A stretch of 64,000 nt of DNA from an uncultured Mucilaginibacter sp. (GTDB lineage Bacteria; Bacteroidota; Bacteroidia; Sphingobacteriales; Sphingobacteriaceae): positions 1 to 64,000 of the forward strand of contig CAITEP010000011.1 in assembly GCA_903891475.1 (NCBI GenBank), written 5' to 3'. Below the pieces are notes generated by a model. It searched no databases. It had not been told where the DNA came from and saw only the letters and a program-made list of their open reading frames with translations. Shown in pieces: positions 49,254 through 57,692 of the stretch (position 1 is its first letter; every line of letters begins with the position of its first letter). The position numbers were made by a program, and so were the translations under genes.

Positions 49254-50717
49254 TTACATTTTGCTCCAGTTGGTACCTTCTTTACTATCATTGAGCTGAA
49301 AACCGATAGATTGCAGGCCATTCCTTATTTTATCAGAAGTGGCATAGTCTTTATTGGTTTTTGCTTCATTCCTTAACGTAACAATTAGGTCTAATATTTT
49401 AGGGAGGTCATCATTTGCCGCTTGCTCATTTTTCAGGCCCAATACATCCTCAATAAAAACCTTCATCAGGGTGTTTAACAGGTCGAGGTTAGGTTGGTCG
49501 ATTTTGAGCTTTTTATCATAAACAGAATTTACAATGCGCGATGCCTCAAACAACTCGGCTATTAAAACCGGACTATTAAAATCATCGTTCATGGCCGCAT
49601 AGCAATTATCCAAAATTGGCTGAATTTGTACCTCGGTTGTTGCCGATGCTTTTAGATTTTTCAATAAGCCATAGGCATTCATCAGGCGTTTGAAGCCTTT
49701 TTCGGATGCTTCCATGGCATCGTTACCAAAATCGAGCGTGCTGCGGTAATGCGCTTGGAGCATAAAAAAACGCACCGTCATGGGGCTATAACCACGGGTT
49801 AATATGGAATGTTCGCCTGTAAACAGTTCATGCGGTAAAAAACTATTGCCTAACGATTTCGACATTTTTTGCCCATTTACCGTGAGCATATTGGTATGCA
49901 GCCAATAGTTTGCCGGAATTTTACCACAGGCGGCCACATTCTGCGCAATCTCGTTAGTATGGTGCGTAGGCATTAAATCGATACCGCCGCCATGTATATC
50001 AAACTGTGCGCCCAAATACTTATTACTCATTGCCGAACACTCTAAATGCCAACCTGGAAAACCGAGGCTCCAAGGCGAAGGCCACTTCATCAAATGCTCG
50101 GGCTTGGCTTTAATCCATAGCGCAAAATCGAGCTTGCCATGCTTTTCGTCTTGTCCGCCCAGTGTGCGGGTATTGTTCATTAAATCTTCCAGGTTGCGAC
50201 CGTTTAGCAAGCCATAATCTTTTGATTGATTGTACTTCTCCACATCAAAATAAATAGAGCCATTTACCTCATAGGCATAGCCTTTTTCCAGAATAAGCTT
50301 CACCAATTCAATTTGCTCAATGATATGGCCGGTGGCGGTAGGCTCAATGCTTGGCGGCAAAGTATTTAACAACTGCATTACCTCATGAAAACCTACTGTG
50401 TACTTTTGTACAATCTCCATTGGCTCCAATTGGGCAAGCTTGGCTTTTTTTGATATTTTGTCTTCTCCTTCATCACCGGCATCGCCCTCCAGGTGACCAG
50501 CATCGGTAATATTACGCACATAGCGCACTTTATAGCCCAGGTGAGTAAGGTATCTGAAAATTAAATCGAACGATATATAGGTACGGCAATTGCCCATATG
50601 GGCATCGCTATAAACGGTTGGCCCGCAAACATACATGCCTACATGCGGTGGGGCAAGCGGCACAAATTTTTCTTTTTTGCGTGTTAAAGTATTATAAACA
50701 AACAAATTTTGTTCCAT
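49254..50717 (-). CDS. cysS: Cysteinyl-tRNA synthetase
   Basis: 487-residue class I aminoacyl-tRNA synthetase. The zinc Cys is in MYVCGPTVYSDAHMGN (HIGH-like motif HMGN), and the KMSKS loop is KMSKSLGNS. The zinc ligands of the catalytic site include WHLECSAMS. It stands between the NTF2-like gene and the oxygenase gene, each probably transcribed alone. Confidence 0.98.
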   Translation of the reverse strand: MEQNLFVYNTLTRKKEKFVPLAPPHVGMYVCGPTVYSDAHMGNCRTYISFDLIFRYLTHLGYKVRYVRNITDAGHLEGDAGDEGEDKISKKAKLAQLEPMEIVQKYTVGFHEVMQLLNTLPPSIEPTATGHIIEQIELVKLILEKGYAYEVNGSIYFDVEKYNQSKDYGLLNGRNLEDLMNNTRTLGGQDEKHGKLDFALWIKAKPEHLMKWPSPWSLGFPGWHLECSAMSNKYLGAQFDIHGGGIDLMPTHHTNEIAQNVAACGKIPANYWLHTNMLTVNGQKMSKSLGNSFLPHELFTGEHSILTRGYSPMTVRFFMLQAHYRSTLDFGNDAMEASEKGFKRLMNAYGLLKNLKASATTEVQIQPILDNCYAAMNDDFNSPVLIAELFEASRIVNSVYDKKLKIDQPNLDLLNTLMKVFIEDVLGLKNEQAANDDLPKILDLIVTLRNEAKTNKDYATSDKIRNGLQSIGFQLNDSKEGTNWSKM

Positions 50718-50779
50718 GGGGCAAACTTAATATTTTACAGTGAAAGTTTAGCGGTTGATTATTAATGTGAATTACCTAA

Positions 50780-51736
50780 CTAAGCTTTCAAGCCTATTTC
50801 GCGCAGGCGTTCGTCTAAATATTCGCCGGCGGTTATATCGTCATACAACTTAGGGTGTTTTTGGTCGATACAATGCGGCAGGCAACTCAAATCCATATCT
50901 GCCTTAGGATGTAAGAAAAACGGAACTGAATATCTTGAAAATTTCATCAACTCAACCGGAGGGTTTACTACCCTGTGCGTGGTTGATTTAAGTTTGTTAT
51001 TGGTAAGGCGTTGCAGCATATCGCCCACGTTTACCACCAAATCGGTGCCATGCGCCTTTACCGGGAACCATTGGCCATTGGTAGTTAATACCTCTAAACC
51101 ATCGGCACTAGCGCCTATAAGCAAGGTAATGAGGTTAATATCCTCATGCGCGCCTGCCCTAACCGCTCCCTCGGGCAAAGCTTCGGGGTTGGTCATGGGG
51201 AAATAATGCAAGGTGCGCAATATGGAGTTGCCGTTATGCACCTTATCCTCAAAATAATCTTCCTCCAAACCGATGTAAACCGCTATGGCTTTTAGCAACT
51301 GGATGCCTATAAACTCCAACTTTTTATAAATGGTATTGGTGATGGGGTTAAAGGCAGGCAATTCCATCACTTCAATATTAGCCGGGTAAATATCTTTTAC
51401 CGGGTCGCCATCGGTAACTGTTTGGCCTATTTGCCAAAATTCCTTTAAATCGGGTGCTATAAAGCCTTTGGCGGTTTCTTTTTGCTTGCTGGTATAACCT
51501 CTTTGTCCGGCCAGGCCCGATATTTCATATTTTGCTTTTACCTCTTCGGGTAAATCAAACAAGGCTTTTACCTCCTTGTATAAATCGGTAATCAATTCGG
51601 GCTCCAAACCATGGTTGGTAACGGTAATAAAGCCGGTTTCGTTAAAAGCCTTGCCAATATCGTTAGAGAATTGTTGGCGTTGCGCAGGATTGCCGTTTAT
51701 ATAAGTGTTTAAATCGAGCCTTGGGATGTTGATCAT
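50780..51736 (-). CDS. Isopenicillin-N-synthase-like 2OG-Fe(II) oxygenase
   Basis: 318 residues. An N-terminal DIOX_N region (IPRLDLNTYINGN..., FNETGFITVTNHGLEPEL) is followed by the jelly-roll oxygenase. The iron ligands are HxD in GAHEDINLITLL and His in STTHRVVNP; the 2-oxoglutarate-binding R-x-S is in FSRYSVPFF. Substrate unknown; such proteins are common singletons in Bacteroidota. Confidence 0.92.
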   Translation of the reverse strand: MINIPRLDLNTYINGNPAQRQQFSNDIGKAFNETGFITVTNHGLEPELITDLYKEVKALFDLPEEVKAKYEISGLAGQRGYTSKQKETAKGFIAPDLKEFWQIGQTVTDGDPVKDIYPANIEVMELPAFNPITNTIYKKLEFIGIQLLKAIAVYIGLEEDYFEDKVHNGNSILRTLHYFPMTNPEALPEGAVRAGAHEDINLITLLIGASADGLEVLTTNGQWFPVKAHGTDLVVNVGDMLQRLTNNKLKSTTHRVVNPPVELMKFSRYSVPFFLHPKADMDLSCLPHCIDQKHPKLYDDITAGEYLDERLREIGLKA

Positions 51737-52033
51737 GGGTAATTCTTGTTTGATTTCGCGTAAAGCTATTTAATAAAAAAAATCTGGCAAAAAATATTTA
51801 GTCGAAAAATAGCAATGACATAACATGCAACCTATTAATCAGGTAGAATTTTAATATTTAATAGCTTCGGGAGCATATTTTTATAGAGGAATAAAAACAT
51901 CGACTTCAAAAACAATAATTACATCTACCTCATTATTAGCAAAATAGATAATAAAAGCGGCAAATGTTAAAAAAAAGTAAATTATTTTTTGAAGAACAGG
52001 TGTAAGCTCCTATATTTGCAGTCCCAAAACGAA

Positions 52034-52108
52034 GGGAGTTTAGCTCAGCTGGTTCAGAGCATCTGCCTTACAAGCAGAGGGTCACTGGTTCGAACCCAGT
52101 AACTCCCA
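52034..52108 (+). tRNA. tRNA-Val (TAC), likely island attachment site
   Basis: A 75-nt cloverleaf with acceptor GGGAGTT/AACTCCC, anticodon loop CTTACAA reading TAC, and T-arm CTGGTTCGAACCCAG. Right after it begins a stretch of accessory genes (toxin-antitoxin, defence, mobilization), which points to integration at the tRNA 3' end. The duplicate 3' end expected at the far boundary was not found in this window. Confidence 0.95.
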
Positions 52109-52119
52109 CACTGAAAATC

Positions 52120-52147
52120 AAGCACTTACATTAAATTGTAAGTGCTT
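52120..52147 (+). terminator. Terminator after tRNA-Val
   Basis: Arms AAGCACTTACA and TGTAAGTGCTT (11 bp) with a 6-nt loop, followed by a TTTTTTATTTTT tract. Confidence 0.85.
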
Positions 52148-52259
52148 TTTTATTTTTGGTTTACTTTCTGGTTTACACAAACCATTCTCAATCTAAGCTA
52201 ACTTATAATATGACCTATTCTATTGCATAAGATAAGATTAACTTAAATTAACATTATAT

Positions 52260-52376
52260 TGTGATTTTATGGGAGTTACATCAATTAAACCGCCTTTTGT
52301 GATTGATTTTAACATTTTAATGTGATTTTGATTGCATTTATCTTCTTTTCTTATTAATTTTATCAAAAAATCACAC
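52260..52376 (+). promoter_or_regulatory. Operator-like TGTGATT words upstream of hipB
   Basis: TGTGATTTT at 52260, TGTGATTGATTTT at 52299, TGTGATTTTG at 52321 and the reverse complement AAAAAATCACA at about 52365-52375 crowd the 120 nt before the hipB start at 52381. The last two face each other as an inverted pair. HipB-type repressors bind several such sites to autoregulate their operon; that these are the sites is inference. Confidence 0.6.
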
Positions 52377-52380
52377 TATA

Positions 52381-52617
52381 ATGTTAGTTGACGTAGGTAA
52401 AATAATCATGCAAAGGCGAAAACAGCTTCGAATCACTCAACCAACATTGGCTGAATTGGCTGATATTCATGTAAACACACTTTATAGGATAGAAAGAAAT
52501 GAAGCAAACCCAACTGTTCATTTATTAGAGAAGCTATTAGATGTACTTGGTATGGAAATAAAGATTGAAGTTAAGAAAACGGAGGGAATTAATGAGAACA
52601 GCCAAAGTTTATTATAA
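52381..52617 (+). CDS. hipB: HipB-like XRE antitoxin/repressor
   Basis: 78 residues with a helix-turn-helix of the XRE type (RRKQLRITQPTLAELADIHVNTLYRIERNEANPTVHLLEKLLDVLGMEI). It is first gene of a three-gene operon and overlaps the next by 26 nt. It should repress its own promoter through the TGTGATT words upstream. Confidence 0.9.
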   Translation: MLVDVGKIIMQRRKQLRITQPTLAELADIHVNTLYRIERNEANPTVHLLEKLLDVLGMEIKIEVKKTEGINENSQSLL

Positions 52618-52915
52618 CCATATTTTCGCAGGTACATTAATTGAAGAAAGCCGTAAACAGTATCAATTTACGTATGATGACGATTATTTTAAAAATCCAT
52701 CTTTACCAGCCATTAGTTTAACATTGCCAAAAACAAGGCAAACTTTTCAGGAAGCATTTCTGTTTCCATTTTTTTACAATATGTTGGCCGAAGGGGTAAA
52801 CCGCAAATTACAAAGCCGCTTTTTTAAAATTGACGAAGATGATTCTTTCGGCTTACTAATTGCAACAGCTGGGATTGACACTATAGGAGCTATAACAATT
52901 AAACCTAGTTTCTGA
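52592..52915 (+). CDS. HipS-like protein (HipA N-terminal subdomain as a separate gene)
   Basis: 107 residues (MRTAKVYYNHIFAGTLIEES...) equivalent to the small N-terminal subdomain of HipA, with SLPAISLTLPKTRQTF and FPFFYNMLAEGVNR typical of that region. The start at 52592 is set by a good GGAGGG ribosome site 5 nt upstream. The stop overlaps the kinase start (TGATG). In HipBST systems this small protein, HipS, is the antitoxin that blocks the kinase. Confidence 0.85.
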   Translation: MRTAKVYYNHIFAGTLIEESRKQYQFTYDDDYFKNPSLPAISLTLPKTRQTFQEAFLFPFFYNMLAEGVNRKLQSRFFKIDEDDSFGLLIATAGIDTIGAITIKPSF

Positions 52916-53922
52916 TGGATATATCACAAATCAACACTTGCCCAGCAATTTTAGCTCCTGGTTTTAATACTTATAGTCCAATTGGATTAAAGAGAGTATT
53001 TGAAGGTCGTAAAGTGAGCCATATATTAGATTATGATGCTCCTGGTAAAAATGAAGATGAATCGGAAATTTTTCTTGAAAACCGCAAACGGCTTTCTATT
53101 TCAGGAGTGCAAGAAAAGATGTCCTTCATTTTAGATGGAAGAATTCTACGACTTACAAAACCAGAAGAGCGCGGTTCTTATATTTTAAAACCTATCCCTC
53201 GCGACGTTAGAAACGTTAAAGAAGTACCAGCCAATGAACATCTTACAATGCAAATAGCACGGCAGATATACGGTATACAGACAGCTGAAAACGCATTGGT
53301 ATTTTTTAGAACAGGTGAACCTGCATATATTACAAAAAGATTTGATTTACGACCTGACGGATTAAAATGGCGCAAAGAAGATTTTGCAAGTTTGGCAGGG
53401 CGAAGTAAGGAAAATGCCGGTACCAATTTTAAATATGAAGGCAGCTATGAGGAAATCGCGGCTCTGATCCGCAAATACGTATCAGCTTGGCGGATAGAAA
53501 TTGAGAAATTCTTTGCAATTGTGGTCTTCAATTTTATGTTTTCAAATGGTGATGCGCATCTTAAAAACTTTGGTTTACTTGAAACCGAACAAGGCGACTT
53601 TATACTTAGTCCAGCTTATGATTTGATGAATACAAGAATGCATGTAAATGATACTGATTTCGCCTTAAGGAATGGATTATTTGCAGATGGTTCAAAATCA
53701 ATATTATGGCAACGAACAGGCATGCCAGTTAAGGCCGATTTTATTAAATTCGGATTGTCTATCGGCATCCAACCAAAACGAATAGAAAAAATGCTCAATT
53801 TATTTATTTTTAGACAGGAACAAGTTGTAACACTTATTCAGAATTCATATTTAAGTAAACAGATGAAGCAGTCTTACTTAAATTACTATTTTAAAAAAAA
53901 CAATCATTTAAAGCGTTATTAA
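52915..53922 (+). CDS. HipT-like serine/threonine kinase toxin
   Basis: 335 residues. It has the Gly-rich/autophosphorylation loop SISGVQEK (residues 61-68), a Lys in YILKP (about 89-93), the catalytic loop NGDAHLKNFGL (about 210) and the metal motif SPAYDLMNTRM (about 230). The HipA N-subdomain is missing and is encoded separately upstream, as in HipBST. E. coli HipT phosphorylates tryptophanyl-tRNA synthetase; the target here is unknown. Start and upstream stop overlap, so translation is coupled. Confidence 0.88.
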   Translation: MDISQINTCPAILAPGFNTYSPIGLKRVFEGRKVSHILDYDAPGKNEDESEIFLENRKRLSISGVQEKMSFILDGRILRLTKPEERGSYILKPIPRDVRNVKEVPANEHLTMQIARQIYGIQTAENALVFFRTGEPAYITKRFDLRPDGLKWRKEDFASLAGRSKENAGTNFKYEGSYEEIAALIRKYVSAWRIEIEKFFAIVVFNFMFSNGDAHLKNFGLLETEQGDFILSPAYDLMNTRMHVNDTDFALRNGLFADGSKSILWQRTGMPVKADFIKFGLSIGIQPKRIEKMLNLFIFRQEQVVTLIQNSYLSKQMKQSYLNYYFKKNNHLKRY

Positions 53923-54371
53923 AATTAAATTCTCATAAAAATCAGTAGAAACTAAGTTTATAAAGAGGAAACCTTTCCATTAATCCTAATTAAATAAATA
54001 ATAATATGTAAAATTTGAAATTAACTTGAAACAATCAGACTGAAGTAGAATTTAAATGATATTCGTAGTTTTAATTTATTAAAAAAATCAAGGTTAATAT
54101 TTCAATAGATATTAATTACTAGATAAAATTAAGACCTGCTACAACCATACTTTAATAATACTTAGTCATGTAATAGCAAAAATGATAAATCATTATTTTT
54201 TATATCTATAAAAACAACTAATGTAAAATTAAAGCTAAACAAGATCATAATCTATCTTTAATTGATATTAAATTCATGAATTAAATTTCATATCAATTTC
54301 TAAATAGATTAACAATTATCACGTTTGCTTATATAATAATTTTAAATAACTTATATTTAAAGCGTTAATTT
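53923..54371. other. AT-rich spacer between HipBST-like and defence-like operons
   Basis: 449 nt, very AT-rich, with many short ATATT/TTAAT words but no ORF, tRNA or strong hairpin. It should contain the promoter of the operon starting at 54372. Confidence 0.45.
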
Positions 54372-54824
54372 ATGTCTATAATTTCAATCTATTTTGACGA
54401 ACCAAGACAATTTGATCTAGGAAATATTAATGCTTTAAATGGTATTGCCGGATTATATTTTATTTTCAGTAAGTCCATTGATATTCAATATCCGTTTGCA
54501 ACTTCTAAGCTATTATATATCGGCATGAGTGAACGCAAGACTAATAGTATCGGTAGTAGGCTAATTGGACACTTTGGAGGCAAGTCGAAAAATATCGGGT
54601 TAGTTAACTATCGTAAAGTAGAGCCTTTGTATTTTACATACATAAATTTTGAAATGTTGCGAAGCAATTGGGTTTACAGGATTGAAGACCTGGAAAGTTA
54701 TTTTATATTGAATTTTGTAGAGTATTTTGGTGTTTATCCAATATGTAATAATAAAACTGGTTTTGAAATCCTGAAAAACACTATTGATACCCATTTTAAA
54801 ATTGATTGGAACTATTTTAAATAA
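54372..54824 (+). CDS. GIY-YIG-like nuclease
   Basis: 150 residues. The GIY-YIG landmarks are in order: GLYFI (27-31), LLYIGMS (47-53), Arg and His in SRLIGH (62-67), a Glu in EDLESYFILNFVEYFG (105-120) and the Asn in CNNKTG (125-130). This suggests a single-domain metal-dependent endonuclease. It heads a five-gene rightward operon with two large ATPases and is 5 nt from the next gene. Recognition is by motif only; sequence similarity to known families is low. Confidence 0.65.
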   Translation: MSIISIYFDEPRQFDLGNINALNGIAGLYFIFSKSIDIQYPFATSKLLYIGMSERKTNSIGSRLIGHFGGKSKNIGLVNYRKVEPLYFTYINFEMLRSNWVYRIEDLESYFILNFVEYFGVYPICNNKTGFEILKNTIDTHFKIDWNYFK

Positions 54825-54829
54825 ACCTT

Positions 54830-55018
54830 ATGACGAATTTAGTTAAGTCCGGGAAAGAAATTTTAGATGACTTTTTTGCGGAAATCTTTAATATACCTGA
54901 TGTAGATCCTGCTATCGCGCAATGTTTAGCCGACTTATATAGACAAAGTAAACTCACGGATACCAATGTAAAAAATGAATTGCAGAAAATAAGAGAACAG
55001 AATGGCAACAAAAATTAA
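54830..55018 (+). CDS. Small hypothetical protein
   Basis: 62 residues, predicted helical (SGKEILDDFFAEIF...NELQKIREQNGNKN). It overlaps the ATPase gene by 17 nt and follows the nuclease gene by 5 nt, so it is firmly within the operon. No domain recognised. It could be an adaptor between nuclease and ATPase. Confidence 0.72.
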   Translation: MTNLVKSGKEILDDFFAEIFNIPDVDPAIAQCLADLYRQSKLTDTNVKNELQKIREQNGNKN

Positions 55019-57425
55019 AAGGCTTGATATTGTTGGCTTAAGGGGCATATGGGATAGATTTACATTAGACCTTGGTGAGAAATCCGTGTTACTTTACGGA
55101 GATAATGGCACCGGCAAAAGTAGTATATCTGATTCATTGGAGTGGTATTACACTGACACTGTTTCTCATTTATCCAGTAGCGAAATTGACCTTAAGGATG
55201 CTTTAAGAAACGCTTATCTTAAACAAGATATCGAGTCCTCTATCAATATCTCTTTTACAAGGACAGTATTAAATTCAGACAGGAAGCTTTATTACAAGAA
55301 AGGTAAATTAATTACTGAGTTTTCAAATGAGGCGACAGACTTTACTGATTACTTGGCTCAATCACAAAAGGAAAATTTAATTCTTCGTTATCAGTTTTTA
55401 AGGGACTTCATAGATCAGACAAAGGGGGATAAACTCAAAAATCTATCGGATATTATTGGTTTTTCTGAGGTGACAAAAACTAAAGAGGTTTTAAAGAAAT
55501 CTTTTAATTCCTTAAAGTCCGAAATCAAAAATCAAAATTTTGAAACTCAAATTAATACTCAAAAGCAAACCTTAATTGAAAAAATAGGTGCGGCGGTTAG
55601 CCAGCAAGAAAACCTTTTTGAGAAAATAAACGAGATTATTCAGCCTTTAAATACGGGAATAGTTGTAGCCTCAATGGAGGATATTGACAAGGTTTTAATA
55701 AAACTTAAGACCCCGGCCAGCGCAAAGCTTGTTAATGAATTGAGATTTTTAGAAAGCTGCCATAATTCACTTGGCAATCTTCAATCTGAAATTGATCTGA
55801 TTGATGCGGAGTATGTTAAATACTTCTCTGAATTTGATAAAATAGCGAATGATGTTCAAAGTATCATGCAAACTTTTTTGGCTGAATTACTCAAAGTAGG
55901 TAGTGATGTAATAGGCAAAAAGTTTCATAAAGAAGATAGCTGTCCCTTATGTTTACAGCCTAAAAACCTTACAGATTTACAGGCAGAAATAAAGGTAAGG
56001 CTTCAGGAAATAGAGGAATCTACTAAAAAGAAAGCATCTTTTGATAATGCCAAACTAAGTATCACCGGCATTGCAGCCGAAAGACTAAAAAGGTTGGATG
56101 CTCTTACAACCGATGTATTATTAAATGACCCCTTAAATTCCTCAATTAAAGCCGCGATAAGTACGTTAAGACAAAAGATTGAACTTTATCAAAAGGCTGC
56201 TATTGAAAAGGTAACATCCGGAAATAAACTTAGCACAGGCAGTATATTAAAACTCCAATTATCTGATTTTAATGAACTTAATGTTATAGCTGGCAGGGTT
56301 GCCAAAATAAAAATGGCTATTGCAAGCGACAATACGACTATTCTTTATGCAAACATTTCAGCAGCGAGAGATGCATTTTTGAAAATCAAACAATTTGAAG
56401 TTGACCGGGTAAAGCTTGAACAACAAAAGAACACATTTGAGATTATTTATAACGAGTTCGTTAAAAAACAAAAGGAAGGCTTACAGAATTTCATAGATAC
56501 ATTTTCCGGAACGATTAACGAGTTCTACCAATATATGAACCCCGGTGAGCTTTTTGAGGAGATCAGGATAGTTACCATTGGGGAAGAAGATGAGTTGAAT
56601 GGGATCACTATCGAATACAAATATAAGGGCGAATGGGTATCTCCACCTCAAAAATATTTTAGTGAATCTCACCTGAACTGTTTTGGTATTTCATTTTTCT
56701 TAGCATCAGTTGTTGCTTTTAATAAAGAAAACAAATTTCTGGTATTGGATGATGTCATTTCCAGTTTTGATACCAATCATCGCAAGAAATTTGCTGATTT
56801 GTTATTCGAGAAATTTTCCGATTACCAAATTGTACTATTAACACATGAGGAACAATGGTTTCAATATGTTAGGCAGCTTGCTAAAAAGAAAGGCTGGTCA
56901 ATTAATGAAATTAAATGGACGGAAGCAAAAGGAACACACCTGGACGAATTACCGAACGATCTGAAGGAATTAATAGAATCCAGTATAGCCAGTGGGAACA
57001 TAAATTTTCTTGGTAACCCCATTAGAAAATATTTGGAGCATATATTGAAAACGATTTGCCTAAATCTGGAAGTTAAATTGAGTTTCCGCTTTAACGACAT
57101 TAACGAAAAGCGTATGCCTGATGAAATGCTGAGTGAGCTAAAATCTAAGATCAATAAAAGCAGTAACGATTTGAAGGCCAAATTACCTATCATAGATCGG
57201 CTTGCGAGTTCCGCTTTGTTGGGTAATTTACTATCGCACGATAATCCTTTTAGTCCGAAGTTAGGTGATTTAAAGGCATTCTGGATTGACATTATTGAGT
57301 TTGAGCATTTGTTTCACTGTCAGGAGGCTACTTGTAAAAAGCCGGATGTATCACTAAAAAATTATGATACCATTGCTAAAACAATAAGGTGCGGTTGTGA
57401 CAAGACTAAATACGATTGGAAATAA
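55002..57425 (+). CDS. RecF/SMC-like AAA ATPase with zinc hook
   Basis: 807 residues. N-terminal Walker A is GDNGTGKSS (33-41); a long coiled-coil middle carries a Rad50-type zinc hook CPLC (about 314-317). C-terminal Walker B FLVLDDVISSFD (about 578-590) is followed by a switch His in LLTHEE. The C-terminal tail has further Cys/His (HCQEATC, RCGC) that could bind zinc. It is similar in plan to SMC-like ATPases of defence systems such as Lamassu. It lies 16 nt before the next gene. Confidence 0.87.
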   Translation: MATKIKRLDIVGLRGIWDRFTLDLGEKSVLLYGDNGTGKSSISDSLEWYYTDTVSHLSSSEIDLKDALRNAYLKQDIESSINISFTRTVLNSDRKLYYKKGKLITEFSNEATDFTDYLAQSQKENLILRYQFLRDFIDQTKGDKLKNLSDIIGFSEVTKTKEVLKKSFNSLKSEIKNQNFETQINTQKQTLIEKIGAAVSQQENLFEKINEIIQPLNTGIVVASMEDIDKVLIKLKTPASAKLVNELRFLESCHNSLGNLQSEIDLIDAEYVKYFSEFDKIANDVQSIMQTFLAELLKVGSDVIGKKFHKEDSCPLCLQPKNLTDLQAEIKVRLQEIEESTKKKASFDNAKLSITGIAAERLKRLDALTTDVLLNDPLNSSIKAAISTLRQKIELYQKAAIEKVTSGNKLSTGSILKLQLSDFNELNVIAGRVAKIKMAIASDNTTILYANISAARDAFLKIKQFEVDRVKLEQQKNTFEIIYNEFVKKQKEGLQNFIDTFSGTINEFYQYMNPGELFEEIRIVTIGEEDELNGITIEYKYKGEWVSPPQKYFSESHLNCFGISFFLASVVAFNKENKFLVLDDVISSFDTNHRKKFADLLFEKFSDYQIVLLTHEEQWFQYVRQLAKKKGWSINEIKWTEAKGTHLDELPNDLKELIESSIASGNINFLGNPIRKYLEHILKTICLNLEVKLSFRFNDINEKRMPDEMLSELKSKINKSSNDLKAKLPIIDRLASSALLGNLLSHDNPFSPKLGDLKAFWIDIIEFEHLFHCQEATCKKPDVSLKNYDTIAKTIRCGCDKTKYDWK

Positions 57426-57441
57426 TTAAATAAAGTAAAAC

Positions 57442-57660
57442 ATGGAAACATATAGCGATTCAGGGGGTAATTCAGGTATTTCAGCTTATGAAATAGGTGC
57501 TGATTATATTAGTGTTCAATTCAGCAACACAGGGAAAGTATATACCTATAGTTATGGCAGAGCCGGTAAAGGCCATGTTGACCAAATGAAATTTCTTGCC
57601 CGAAGTGGATCAGGATTGAATAGCTACATCATGAAAAATGTAAAGAGTTTATATGACTAA
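57442..57660 (+). CDS. KTSC-like small protein
   Basis: 72 residues (SGISAYEIGADYISVQFSN..., KVYTYSYGRAG, ARSGSGLNSYI). The pattern of a short beta-rich unit ending in GLNSYI matches the KTSC family. Function of that family is not established. It sits between two large ATPase genes at 16 and 32 nt, so it belongs to the operon. Confidence 0.78.
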   Translation: METYSDSGGNSGISAYEIGADYISVQFSNTGKVYTYSYGRAGKGHVDQMKFLARSGSGLNSYIMKNVKSLYD

Positions 57661-57692
57661 TTTCATGCTGCAATAATCAATGTGAGTACGGT

